NCBI GenBank assembly: GCA_963736975.1
Contig: CAVTQY010000002.1
Location: 868,001-932,000 of the forward strand
Length of the DNA stretch: 64,000 nucleotides
Source: CAVTQY01 sp963736975
Lineage (GTDB): Bacteria > Pseudomonadota > Alphaproteobacteria > Acetobacterales > Acetobacteraceae
Direction: 5' to 3'
Part shown: one piece after another, positions 43,885 through 52,723 of the stretch
Layout: each line of letters begins with the position of its first letter
Position numbering within the stretch: position 1 is the first letter of the stretch
Position numbers and translations under genes: made by a program
The notes under the pieces: model-generated
Databases searched by the model: none
What the model saw: only the letters and a program-made list of their open reading frames with translations
What the model was told of the DNA's origin: nothing

Positions 43885-45357
43885 CTATCGGGCGCAGCCG
43901 GCGACCGTGAGGCCGAAGCTCGCTTCGTTGATCGCGTAATCCATCATGTTCGTGTCGTGCACCGTGACAGGAAACACGCGCCAGTTGGAAAAAGAGGGCG
44001 ACTTGATCTTGACCCGGGCAAGTCGTCCATCCGCGCCGAAATGCACCGCGTAAAACAGCGAACCGCGAGGCAATTCGGCCCATCCAAGGCCTTCAGCCCA
44101 GGCCTGAACCGGACACGGGGCGCGAATGTCGCCTTCAGGTAAAAGCAACAGGATACGCTGCATCATGGCGATGCTCGCATCGATTTCCTGCATCCGGATC
44201 TGCGCCCTGGCATAGGCGTCGCCGTCGCGGTGGATAGGTATGGTCAGCGGCAGCTCCGCATAAGCCGCGTAGGGATGATCACGGCGGAGGTCCCGATCGG
44301 CGCCGGAGGCACGCTGCACCGGGCCGGTCGCTCCCTGATCGAACGCCTGTCGGCCCGATAGCATCCCGGTGGTGATCAGGCGGTCGAGGTGGCTGTCCGA
44401 GGCATCGAGTTGGCGCGCGTACTCGGCGAACTCGGCCCGCAGAGCTTCCAGCGCCTCGCTCAACCAACCGTCCGGACGGAGGTCCCGGCGCAGCCCGCCC
44501 GGTATCAAGAGACTTCGCAGGAACCGGCTACCGGTCAGGCGCGCATTGATCTGCTTGGCCTGTTCTTCCAGGAGCTTGCCTTGTGCCTCCCCGACCCTGA
44601 GCGTGGTGGTATTGCAGAGATGCCCGAGATAATGGAGGTGGTTGTAGAGCCTTTCCAGCTCGGCAAGCAGTACACGCAGCCAGAGCGCCCGCCGCGGCAC
44701 GGAACAGTCGCAGGCTGCCTCGACGGCCTGACAGTAGGCCAGCGCGTGAGCAGCGGTACCGACACCGGAGACACGCTCGGCAAGCACTGCGCCGCGTACG
44801 GCGTCCGCGCTCTCAAACCGTTGTTCCATGCCCCGGTGCTTGTAGAAAAGATGCGGCTGATAATGCAAAATCTGCTCGCCAATGTATAGAAAGGTAAACT
44901 CCGCCAATTCGAGTACATCGGCACGGACCGGCCCGAAAGGCAGAGCCTGCACGTCCGGCCCGAGAACCGCCGGCACCGAACGTGGTCCGTTCGCCGGCGA
45001 CAATGGCGCCTGGCTGCCCGCTAGCGCCATTGGCGGGGCGAGTGCCTGGTGCAGGACGAGTCGATTCGGCTCCGGGTGGTCTCGGAAAGAGATGCCATAC
45101 AAATCCATGATCTCGCGTTCGTACCAACCCAGCAGGGGCCAGATCGGCGCGAGACTGGGGGGGTCGTCGGTGACATCCGTGCACCACAACACGAACCGCG
45201 CGTCATCTGCCTGGCTTGCGAGATAGCGCAGTTCAAAATTGCCGCCCGCCGACACGCAAGCATACGCCATTTGCATCCGACCGCCCGCTTCGAGCAGTTG
45301 TTGCGCCGCGTCGGGCAAACGCTCCAACGGTATTTTGCGTTTATCGGTGCCCTTCAT
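43885..45357 (-). CDS. NuoCD/HyfG-like large subunit lacking the NiFe site cysteines
   Basis: 490-aa protein with an N-terminal NuoC-like domain (WYEREIMDLYGISFRDHPEP, about residues 78-97) and a NuoD/hydrogenase large-subunit domain (HRGMEQ at 174). Where NiFe hydrogenases have R-[IV]-C-G-[IV]-C, this protein has RVSGVG (195-200). The C-terminal SFDPCxxC becomes SFGLTVAG. All four nickel-iron ligands are absent, as in energy-converting hydrogenase-related (Ehr) complexes and complex I. It cannot be a hydrogenase of the known type; electron acceptor or ligand unknown. ATG at 45357 overlaps the upstream stop (ATGA); the frame to 45753 runs into the HyfF-like gene. Confidence 0.85.
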   Translation of the reverse strand: MKGTDKRKIPLERLPDAAQQLLEAGGRMQMAYACVSAGGNFELRYLASQADDARFVLWCTDVTDDPPSLAPIWPLLGWYEREIMDLYGISFRDHPEPNRLVLHQALAPPMALAGSQAPLSPANGPRSVPAVLGPDVQALPFGPVRADVLELAEFTFLYIGEQILHYQPHLFYKHRGMEQRFESADAVRGAVLAERVSGVGTAAHALAYCQAVEAACDCSVPRRALWLRVLLAELERLYNHLHYLGHLCNTTTLRVGEAQGKLLEEQAKQINARLTGSRFLRSLLIPGGLRRDLRPDGWLSEALEALRAEFAEYARQLDASDSHLDRLITTGMLSGRQAFDQGATGPVQRASGADRDLRRDHPYAAYAELPLTIPIHRDGDAYARAQIRMQEIDASIAMMQRILLLLPEGDIRAPCPVQAWAEGLGWAELPRGSLFYAVHFGADGRLARVKIKSPSFSNWRVFPVTVHDTNMMDYAINEASFGLTVAGCAR

Positions 45358-46836
45358 GGAATGGCTCGCGTGTGCCAGGCGGCGCTGCCAAGCGCCTGGG
45401 AAATCGCGGCGAAATAATTCCAGACATCCTGCGGCCACCATAGCCCGAGAACCAGCACGGGCACGAGCGCCAGCCACATGGGGACGGCGCACCAGATGCT
45501 GACCCTGTCGCGCCCGGCGTCGCCCAACTCCGGCGCTTCGAAATACATGATACGAAAATGATTGAGAAAGCCGACGAAAATAATGATCAGAAGGACCGCC
45601 ATGACGAAAGCGGCCCACGCCGCTGGGGTCGTCACACCGGCCCGCAGGATCGTCAATTCGCTGGCGAACAGCCCGAACGGGGGCGCACCGGTAATCGCGA
45701 CGGCGCCGGCCAGCCACAGCGCGCCAACCACCGGGAAGCGACGGCCGACCCATTGAATGCCCCTGATCTCTTTTGTCCGATAGCTGCGCATCATGCTGCC
45801 CGCGCCGAAGAACATGAGCGATTTATTCAGCGAGTGGTTGAGCATGTGATAGAGCGCGCCTGCGATGCCCCACACTCCGCCGAACCCCACGCCAAGCATA
45901 ATGACCCCCATATGCTCGACGCTGGAATAGGCCATCAGGCGCTTGACTCCCTCCTGTCGGACGATGAATGCGGTCGCAACGACCAGGGATACGATGCTCA
46001 GCGCCACGACGATCATGCGCGGCAAAGGGCCCGGCTCTGCCGCATCGACGATGGCCAGGTAGCGGATAATCCCGATCATTGCGGTGTTGAGCAACGCGCC
46101 GGACAGGAGCGCGGAGACCGGCGTGGGGCCCTCGCTGTGCGCGTCGGGTAACCAGGTGTGCATCGGCGCCAAGCCAGCCTTGGTGCCGTAGCCGATCAGC
46201 ACCAGCAGGAAAGCAAGTATGAGCAAGGAGCGATTGATATGCGGTGCCGCAACGCGCAGCGCCGCCCATGTCATGTCGTAGGTTGGGCCGAGTACCGAAG
46301 CTGCCGCCCCAGTAGAACAGAACGGTCCCAAGCAAGGCGAGGCTGATCCCCGCCGACACCACGATAATGTATTTCCACGCGGCCTCGATGCTTTCCGCCA
46401 CCCGCTCGAAGGCGACCAGGAAAGTACTCACCAGGGTGGTGAGCTCGATCGCGATCCAGTAAAGCCCCGCGCTGTTCATCATCGGCCCGACGAGCGTGGT
46501 CAACGCGAACCCGGCGAATAGCGCGTAGAAGCGCGGCAGGCGATCGTCTTCCTCGAGCAGCCGCATATAACCCACCGCGTAGAGCGAGGCGAGCAGATAC
46601 ACGATCGCGGTACACAGGATGACCCAGGTGCCGAGTGCGTCGATAATGACATAACCACGCCAGTAGAGGTGCGATTCGTTCCAGTTGAGCAGCGGCAACG
46701 GCAGCGCGGCGCCGCAGGCGACAACGCTGGCAACAAGGTTCAATCCCGCCGCCAGCTTCGGATCGCGGCCGAGGATAATCAGCCCAATGGCAATGGACGG
46801 CGCCAGAACGATCGCCAGTACCAGGATGCCGGTCAT
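45354..46836 (-). pseudogene. HyfF/NuoL-N-like proton-translocating subunit, frameshifted
   Basis: About 494 codons of an antiporter-like membrane subunit. First frame from 46836: helices, then YWIAIELTTLVSTFLVAFER (conserved Glu) and LLGTVLFYWGGSF near 46300. The second frame continues VLGPTYDMTWAAL, LIGYGTKAGLAPMHTWLPDAH (conserved Lys and His), AYSSVEHMG and LNHSLNKSLMF and ends at 45354. Homologous to HyfF/HycC-type proteins and, with HyfB-like, forms the putative ion-pumping arm. The frame change is near 46288-46300. ATG overlaps the HyfE-like stop; the 3' end overlaps the HyfG-like start. Confidence 0.78.
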
Positions 46837-47516
46837 CAGCCCACCAGCCGCCGGAGTTCGAGGCTGCTCGTGGTCCCGGCATGGCTCATGAGGTACTGCA
46901 CCAGCAGGCCGAAACAGGCCACGACGATGAGCAGATCGAACAGGATCACGATTTCGATCAGCAGCGGCATGCCGGGGACGAGAATCTGTGCGCCGAGGAA
47001 GATGCCGTTCTCCAGCACCAGCAGGCCCAGGATCTGACTGATGGCCTCATGCCGCACCGCGAGCATCAGGAAGCCGATAAGCTTCATCGACAGCATCACA
47101 GTCAGGGCCAGCACCACGACTGTGCCGCCAAGCCCGAGTTGCGAGCCGATATGCCAGGCGACGCCAAGCGCGAACACTACCGCAAGCGCGCCTATGACCA
47201 GGCTCGAACTTGCCTGCAGAATGACATGCACCTCGCGGGAGACATGCAACCGGCGGATGATGCGAAGGATCAGGTACGGGAGCAGCAGGCCGCGAAACAG
47301 CAGTGTCAGGATGGCGATCAGGTACAGCTCAGGATAATCGCCGTAATAGCCGACAGCCGCCGACAAAGCGGCAATCAGCCATGACTCCGCTGCGAAAGCG
47401 TAGAGATAATGCCGGAGCCAGCGGGAGCCGAGCATTACGAAGGCCAACAGAAGGCAGGCGATGGCGATCAGGCTGAACAGCGAGGTGGTGAGGGGGCCGA
47501 GGTGCGCCGCCAGCAT
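46836..47516 (-). CDS. Hydrogenase-4 component E (HyfE/NuoK-like) membrane subunit
   Basis: 226-aa protein with seven hydrophobic helices. The C-terminal half (about 120-215) contains GLLVLENGIFLGAQIL and IVILFDLLIVVACFGLL, the NuoK-like region with a conserved membrane Glu found in HyfE. Expected to sit in the membrane arm between the NuoH-like and antiporter-like subunits. The start lies three bases after the stop of the NuoH-like gene, and the stop overlaps the HyfF-like start. Confidence 0.85.
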   Translation of the reverse strand: MLAAHLGPLTTSLFSLIAIACLLLAFVMLGSRWLRHYLYAFAAESWLIAALSAAVGYYGDYPELYLIAILTLLFRGLLLPYLILRIIRRLHVSREVHVILQASSSLVIGALAVVFALGVAWHIGSQLGLGGTVVVLALTVMLSMKLIGFLMLAVRHEAISQILGLLVLENGIFLGAQILVPGMPLLIEIVILFDLLIVVACFGLLVQYLMSHAGTTSSLELRRLVG

Positions 47517-47519
47517 GAG

Positions 47520-48467
47520 TCAGCTCAACTGGGTGCTGATAATGGAGAGCACGGCAAGCAGGAAGGAAGCCGCAAGCGGTTCCTGGTAGCGGTAGAACCG
47601 TAGCCGCGACTGCGTTGTGTCCACGACCACCACAGCACAGGCGACCAGCACGAACTTCCCTAGCAGCGCGATGGTGCTGCCGATCACGCCCAGCGCCGTA
47701 CCGCGCGCCGAAAGCCCCCATGGCAGCAGGAGAACATTGCAGAAAATGGTGTAGAGAATGAATTGCTTCATCGCCGAGGCCCACCGCAACAAGGCGAGCA
47801 GTGGGCCCGAATATTCCAGGATGCGCCCCTCTTCGATCATATAGACCTCGATATGCGTGGGCGAATGAATCGGCAGACGGTCGGTCTCGACCAGCAGCAG
47901 CACGAAAAACGCCGCGACAAGAAAGAGGTGAGCCGGGCTCCAGTAAACAGCGGGCTGCGCAACAAGCAGATGGTTCACGACGAACGGCAACATTGACTTG
48001 GCCAGCAGCGTGATGCCGACAAACACCAGGATCAACGTGGGTTCGGCGAGAATGGTGACCATGACTGCGCGGCTGGAGCCGATGCCGCCATAGGCGCTTG
48101 TCGTGTCCAGACCGGCCAAGGTGATCATGAAGGAGCCGAGTGTCAGAATCAGGCCGCCCCCCAGGATGTCGCCCATGTCCGACAACGGCAGCGGATAGTT
48201 GGTGAGCACGGGAATAAGGATGGGGACCGTGAGCATCGCAGTAAAAGCAACGATGGGTGCCGCCCAATAGAGCCAGCTCGCGGTTTCCGGCACGATGATC
48301 TGTTTGTGGAACAGTTTCCACAGATCGCGATAGGGTTGAAAAATCCCCGGACCCTGGGCCCGCTGCACGCGTTCCTCAAACTGGACGATGATCCCCTGGA
48401 GCAAGGGGGCCAGCAACATCGTCACCGACACTTGCGCGATCTGCAGGGCGACGTCCCGCATGATCAT
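47520..48467 (-). CDS. NuoH/HyfC-like membrane anchor subunit
   Basis: 315-aa membrane protein homologous to NuoH/HycD, which anchors the redox arm. Motifs are QGPGIFQPYRDLWKLFHK near residue 38, LVETDRLPIHSPTHIEVYM near 203 and EEGRILEYSGPLLAL. About eight helices. First gene of the run: the fluoride riboswitch ends about 120 bases upstream on the same strand. ATG at 48467 or 48461; neither has a strong Shine-Dalgarno sequence, so the riboswitch expression platform may also affect translation. Confidence 0.88.
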   Translation of the reverse strand: MIMRDVALQIAQVSVTMLLAPLLQGIIVQFEERVQRAQGPGIFQPYRDLWKLFHKQIIVPETASWLYWAAPIVAFTAMLTVPILIPVLTNYPLPLSDMGDILGGGLILTLGSFMITLAGLDTTSAYGGIGSSRAVMVTILAEPTLILVFVGITLLAKSMLPFVVNHLLVAQPAVYWSPAHLFLVAAFFVLLLVETDRLPIHSPTHIEVYMIEEGRILEYSGPLLALLRWASAMKQFILYTIFCNVLLLPWGLSARGTALGVIGSTIALLGKFVLVACAVVVVDTTQSRLRFYRYQEPLAASFLLAVLSIISTQLS

Positions 48468-48821
48468 GCGCAGTCCGGACGCGAAGATCGAGCGAGGAGC
48501 GAATGCAAGGTGCGAACCGCCGATACGATACCGGCATGTCTGACAGCCCTAACCACAGCACACACTCCTCCCATCTTCCCACGCGGGTCCAGGAGGAGTC
48601 ATTAGCCCCAGGGACGGTTCCAGGGGGCGGTTAAGGGCGGACTCCATCGCCACCAGATGCGCTCAATACTGGTCGTATCCTGCCGTCTGTCAACCCGGGC
48701 GTCGGCCCGGTTGCGTTATCAGCCGGCCAGTAGCCGCCCTTGGGGCAGGGCTCTCTCGCTCTTGCCGCGGCGCGCGTACCCAGGCATTCATATCGCCCCA
48801 CCCTAGCTATCGGAGTCGCCT
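48468..48821. other. Divergent intergenic region holding the fluoride riboswitch
   Basis: No gene is recognised in these 354 bases. The minus-strand leader of the hydrogenase-like operon occupies the left part with the riboswitch at 48591-48654. The right part, to 48821, should contain the promoters of that operon and of the small secreted-protein gene. GGGAGGAG occurs on the minus strand just after the aptamer. Confidence 0.6.
48591..48654 (-). ncRNA. Fluoride riboswitch (crcB motif)
   Basis: Read on the minus strand, the sequence fits the crcB-motif aptamer. GGCGAUGG opens, GGCG pairs with CGCC (P1), then UUAACCGCCCC leads into a hairpin closed by GCCCC/GGGGC (P3). The conserved UAAUGACUCCU follows, with GACUCC pairing back to GGAGUC. 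The same layout (GGGCGAUGAGG...GCCC...GGGCUGAUGGCCUC) is that of the Thermotoga aptamer. It lies 124 bases before the NuoH-like gene. It should turn on the operon when fluoride is bound. The gene run it controls ends with crcB and DUF190, which independently supports the call. Confidence 0.92.
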
Positions 48822-49340
48822 GTGCGTCGCTGTCTTTCCTTCACTCTGCTCCCCCTGGCCGCCACCTGCCTCGCGCTCACCGGCGTCTCCGCCGCCGAAC
48901 GCTGCCCGGAGCAGCCGGTGTTCAATATCGAGGCGCTGAAAAGCGAGATGATGGTGCTGGCTACCGCCTGTCACGACAACTCGCAGTACAACGCCTTTAT
49001 TCAGCGGTATCAGCCGCAGTTGATGGCCAACGAGCATGCGCTCGACAATTATTTCCGCCATTCCTTTGGACGGCGCGGCCAGACCGAGCACGACGCCTAT
49101 GTTACCTCGCTGGCCAACGCGCAGTCCGACGAAGGGCTGAAGCAGGGCACGGATTTCTGCCCGCGCAGCGAGGCGATATTCGGTCAGGCAATGGCGCTGG
49201 AGGGGCCCACCGAGCTGGCATCCTTTGCCGCCGGGCAGGATCTTGTGCCCGCGTCGCTCGGCTCATGCCAGACGACGCCGGAAGCGCCGGCGCCGACGCG
49301 GCGGCGGATCGTCCATACGACCGTGAAGCACCACAGCTAA
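48822..49340 (+). CDS. Small secreted protein of unknown function
   Basis: 172-aa protein with a clear signal peptide (RRC start, hydrophobic LLPLAATCLALTGVSA, cleavage near residue 25). The body is helical with four cysteines (in ERCPEQ, TACHDN, DFCPRS and GSCQTT) that could form two disulfides. There is no recognisable enzyme motif. It starts with GTG at 48822 after CGGAG. It ends overlapping the convergent dehydratase gene by four bases. I do not recognise the family. Confidence 0.6.
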   Translation: MRRCLSFTLLPLAATCLALTGVSAAERCPEQPVFNIEALKSEMMVLATACHDNSQYNAFIQRYQPQLMANEHALDNYFRHSFGRRGQTEHDAYVTSLANAQSDEGLKQGTDFCPRSEAIFGQAMALEGPTELASFAAGQDLVPASLGSCQTTPEAPAPTRRRIVHTTVKHHS

Positions 49341-50524
49341 AGTACTTCCGCTTGTTCCTCGATCTTCGCCGGGTCGAGGTCCATGCCGAGACCGGGCTGT
49401 GTCGGCGCGGCGATCATCCCGCCTTCGGGCACCACGGGGTGCGCCAGGAAATGCTGGTTGATCGTGTTCCACTTCACCAGGAACTCCTGATACGGCGTCA
49501 GGATCGGGGATTGCGCCAGCGAGAAGTGGATGCCCGCAGGCGATGAATGCCCGTGCGGGATCACGATCAGGTCGTGCGCTGAGGCATAGGCGGCGATTTT
49601 CAGCGTCTCGGACAAGCCGCCGGCCCAGTAGATATCGGGCTGCAGGACATCCAGCGCGCCGGCGTCGATGAAGCGCTTGAAGCCCCAGCGCGTGTATTCA
49701 TGCTCGGCGCCGGACAGCGGAATGTTGGTGCGTTCCTTCACCCGCACATAAGAGTCGACGCGGTCGGGCATCACCGCTTCCTCCAGCCAGCGCGGTCGGT
49801 ATTCGGCGATGCGTTCGGCCAGCTCGATCGCATAGGGCGGATCGAAGGACTGCCAGCAATCCAGCATGATGTCGTAGTCATCGCCGAGCGTTTCGCGCAG
49901 CGTGCGCACCAGCTCGACATTTTTGTGCAGGCCGTCGGGGCCGCTCATCGGGCCGTGGCGGAAGAACCATTTCTGCGCGCGGTAGCCGCGGTCGCGATAC
50001 TCGGCGGCGCGCGCCCGCACGCGACCCATATCCAGCACGTCGAAGCCGAGCATGCTGGCATAAGCTGGCACGGCGTCACGTGTCGGTCCGCCGAGCAGGC
50101 GGAACACCGGCTGGCCGAGCCAACGGCCTTTGAGGTCCCACAGCGCGCAATCGACGGCGCTGATCGCCAGCATGGCGTCGCCCTGCCGGCCGTGCACCAT
50201 GATACGGTGCATCTGGTCCCAGAGTTTCTCGTGCGCGATCGGGTCCTGGCCGAGGATGATCGGGCGCAGCCGTTTGCCAACAAACAGCGCCACCATCTCC
50301 GTCACCGGTCCGGCGATGCCTAGCGGCACCTCGTCGGTTTCTATACGAAGGAAATATTGCTCCAGGCTGAAACTATTGCCTGACTGGCTGCCGCCTTCGA
50401 AGTCGCTGCGGCTGCGGTATTCGGGGTAGATGTCGATCGGGCGGACCAGCCGTTCCTCCCAGAACGGGCCGTCGGTGCGCATCGTGCCACGCAGGCGCAG
50501 CAGGCGAACGGCGGTGATCTTCAT
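49337..50524 (-). CDS. Enolase-superfamily acid-sugar dehydratase (mandelate racemase subgroup)
   Basis: 395-aa protein with the MR/MLE N-terminal capping domain (about 1-130) and a C-terminal barrel. Metal-binding carboxylates are in MLDCWQS, LEEAV and SGAEHEY, and the catalytic histidine in IPHGHSSPAG. The AQKWFFRHGP strand and overall pattern resemble L-rhamnonate or related acid-sugar dehydratases, which give 2-keto-3-deoxy sugar acids. The exact substrate is not decidable. ATG at 50524 has GGAGAAGAAGG upstream and is preferred to the earlier ATG at 50539. Adjacent genes are unrelated. Confidence 0.82.
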   Translation of the reverse strand: MKITAVRLLRLRGTMRTDGPFWEERLVRPIDIYPEYRSRSDFEGGSQSGNSFSLEQYFLRIETDEVPLGIAGPVTEMVALFVGKRLRPIILGQDPIAHEKLWDQMHRIMVHGRQGDAMLAISAVDCALWDLKGRWLGQPVFRLLGGPTRDAVPAYASMLGFDVLDMGRVRARAAEYRDRGYRAQKWFFRHGPMSGPDGLHKNVELVRTLRETLGDDYDIMLDCWQSFDPPYAIELAERIAEYRPRWLEEAVMPDRVDSYVRVKERTNIPLSGAEHEYTRWGFKRFIDAGALDVLQPDIYWAGGLSETLKIAAYASAHDLIVIPHGHSSPAGIHFSLAQSPILTPYQEFLVKWNTINQHFLAHPVVPEGGMIAAPTQPGLGMDLDPAKIEEQAEVL

Positions 50525-50639
50525 ACCTTCTTCTCCCATACCTCTCCCGAGAGACCGCCCGAGTTACCGGAGGCGCGAAGCCGATTTTCGAGTTAATCGA
50601 GCCTCTCGAGATCAACGGCGCAGCTCACGGCAACCTCTT

Positions 50640-51677
50640 TTAAGCCGTATCTTCAGCAGCCGCTTCGCGGAACAGAGCGCGCAGGAGTTGCGGAACGATA
50701 AATCCCAATCGTTCGTTTCCGTTAGCAATCTCCGCCGGAGCTGCATCGCCATTGTGCACAAGGTTGCTACGTATGCCATAAAGCCGGCCGACCTCCCGTG
50801 CGAGTTCCTGAGACGACAGCTCCGGATCGTTCATGAGCTTATTTCTGATGATATCACGCAGGCCAGACGTAATTGACTTGTTGAGAGTGTGCTCCAACCG
50901 TGTCAACACACTTTGAATCTCTGTATGCGCGTCAGCGTCGTTCTCGCAGGAAGCCGACAGCCCGCGTATCAGGTCAATACAATCATTTAGCTTCTTCTGA
51001 ATCGGCACGGAGACGGGTGTAGCCGGTACCAGGATCTCAAGAGTAGTAAAGCGCCACAGAAAGCTTGCTCCTGCCGATATCTCGAAAAGCGAGGACATAT
51101 AGAACTCAATGGCAAGGCGCAGTTTATGGTTTTCAAAGAGCCTCTCTGGGCAACCAGCATTCGCCATCTCCGAAAAGCTTTGCTCGAATACGGATTTCGA
51201 TACGCCGAGGGAGACCGTTGCCGGGTGTCCCTCGACCTTTACGAGCCGTTGCTCTTCTGGATATATGGTAGATGCATCTGCGTGAAGGAAGCCGTCGATT
51301 TGACGCCAGCCCTTTGATACCGTTATTGGATAATATGGCGAATCGGCCGCGACATCCATTGGCTTCGAGAGTGACTTGAACCGCTTTATGGCCCGATCGA
51401 AGCGGAAGCCAATAGAATGTTTTAGGCCTACCCGGAACAGCCCGGCGGCAGCACGAAGAAGATACTGCTGAGCGTCCTTCTCGGAAGGGAGGCCGCAGAT
51501 TGTCAAAGCATATTGATGGGACTCCCGCACCACCTGACATTGGTGACCGCCGAGATTGAAGGCGACGGGTGGCTCAACCAATTCTAGAACTCTGCCGGGC
51601 GAGATGACAAAGGGCAAGCGTGCTGAGAATTTAGGTCCACCCTGGTTGTTCCTATTGCCAGAACTCGAAGAGATCAT
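50640..51677 (-). CDS. Hypothetical protein with a C-terminal HEPN-like motif
   Basis: 345-aa protein, clearly less GC-rich than its neighbours and using codons such as AAT, TTA and AGT more often, suggesting transfer. No family is recognised over the first 200 residues. Near residue 306, YGIRSNLVHNGD matches the R-x4-H motif of HEPN domains, best known from ApeA-like and other toxin or defence RNases; the preceding helices (LEHTLNKSITSGL, SSQELAREVGRL) fit the helical bundle. No antitoxin gene is adjacent. It may be a solitary RNase, a defence effector or a transcription-linked helper. Confidence 0.6.
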   Translation of the reverse strand: MISSSSGNRNNQGGPKFSARLPFVISPGRVLELVEPPVAFNLGGHQCQVVRESHQYALTICGLPSEKDAQQYLLRAAAGLFRVGLKHSIGFRFDRAIKRFKSLSKPMDVAADSPYYPITVSKGWRQIDGFLHADASTIYPEEQRLVKVEGHPATVSLGVSKSVFEQSFSEMANAGCPERLFENHKLRLAIEFYMSSLFEISAGASFLWRFTTLEILVPATPVSVPIQKKLNDCIDLIRGLSASCENDADAHTEIQSVLTRLEHTLNKSITSGLRDIIRNKLMNDPELSSQELAREVGRLYGIRSNLVHNGDAAPAEIANGNERLGFIVPQLLRALFREAAAEDTA

Positions 51678-51713
51678 GGCCGCCTCCGCAGCTCTATTGG
51701 CCCATCCAGTCTC

Positions 51714-52461
51714 TCAATCCGGATAAGCCTTCCGGTACATCTCCAACATCACCTCATCCAGCCGCCGGCCCGATTGATAGGCCGCCATGCCGCCGGCCTC
51801 GACCGTGGCATCCGGGTGCTGGCGCGGACACTCGATCGCCGGCTCGAGCACGGTTTTCACCGGTATCAGTGCGGTCCAGGCCGGCACGGCGTAATCTTCT
51901 TCCTCGTCATGCACATCGAGGTTGCGGATTTTGCCGGAGGCCTCCTCGATCTCCATGCCGAGCAACGTGGTGGCCTTGATCTCCTGCACGGTCGGCGGGC
52001 GGATCGCTTTCGAGCGACCGGGGAAGAACCGCTCGATGAAGGCGTCCATGGCACGGAGCTTGTGCTCGGTGCCCTCGATCATATGCGCCCGCCCATACGC
52101 CATCACCGAACGGTAGTTGATGGAGTGGTTGAAGCCGCAACGGGCCAGCACGATCGCATCGACATGGGCGACGGTCAGGCAAACCGGGATACCTTTGGCC
52201 TCGGCGCGCAACATGCGGCTGGCCGAGGAGCCGTGCCAATAGAGATGGTCGCCCTCCCGCCAGAATGCGGTGGGCGTGCAATAGGGCTGGCCGTCGATCA
52301 CATAGGCGATGTGGCAGATCATGGCGGCGTCGAGGATGTCATAGACAGTTTTCTTGTTCGAACCGGCCGCGCTCATGCTTGCGCCGTACGCGGTTGCGCT
52401 TGGTCACCGGGAAGCTGTCGGCCAGGGTGGGGTTCAGGTCTGCAGGACTTATGTCGTTCAT
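51714..52461 (-). pseudogene. Pyridoxamine 5'-phosphate oxidase-family flavin-binding protein, frameshifted near the N-terminus
   Basis: Split-barrel flavin-nucleotide-binding protein of about 248 codons. The first frame starts at ATG 52461 (GAGAGG upstream) and reads MNDISPADLNPT, TKRNRVRRKHERGRFEQ. The frame then changes and continues KTVYDILDAAMICHIAYVIDG, YCTPTAFWREGDHLYWHGS to 51714, as expected for this family. The change falls on the AAAA run at 52349-52352, typical of an indel error. The frame starting at 52376 alone would lack the conserved RNRVRR segment. Members bind FMN or F420-like cofactors; some are related to NimA. Function unknown. Confidence 0.75.
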
Positions 52462-52559
52462 TGCGTTCACCTCTCCGCCCGGTCTTACGGGCGGATGTGC
52501 GCCGGCGCAACGCCAGTTGCGGCTACTTGGCGGGCCTTTCGGTTCATGGTCTGGAAAGA

Positions 52560-52693
52560 GGTTTACACGGAGAATCACGGAGGGTCCACGGAGAGGACCC
52601 GGCTGCTGGACAGAGCTTTGATCGAGCGGGTGATCGGGTCGGCGACGGCGCCTTGTGATGCAAATCCCCCCTCCGCGGCTCTCCGTGTGAACC
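52560..52693. repeat. Inverted-repeat element built from CACGGAG units
   Basis: Left arm at 52560-52584 (GGTTTACACGGAGAATCACG then GAGGG) and the complement of 52669-52693 (GGTTCACACGGAGAGCCGCG then GAGGG) agree at 21 of 25 positions in inverted orientation, about 85 bases apart. A third CACGGAG unit follows the left arm. Related single copies lie at 8744-8773 and 10154-10183. It resembles a small non-coding mobile or REP-like element and sits upstream of the broken sulfotransferase gene. Confidence 0.55.
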
Positions 52694-52723
52694 CCTTTCC
52701 TCTGAAATCAGGGAGGATAGCCA

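Noticed and set aside
42592..44142. Plus-strand open frame of 516 codons opposite the hydrogenase-like subunits
   Set aside because: Antisense shadow; minus-strand cysteine motifs and helices are clear.
43885..45357. Calling the large subunit a functional NiFe hydrogenase or formate hydrogenlyase
   Set aside because: All four NiFe-coordinating cysteines are substituted, and no formate dehydrogenase or hyp maturation genes are seen nearby.
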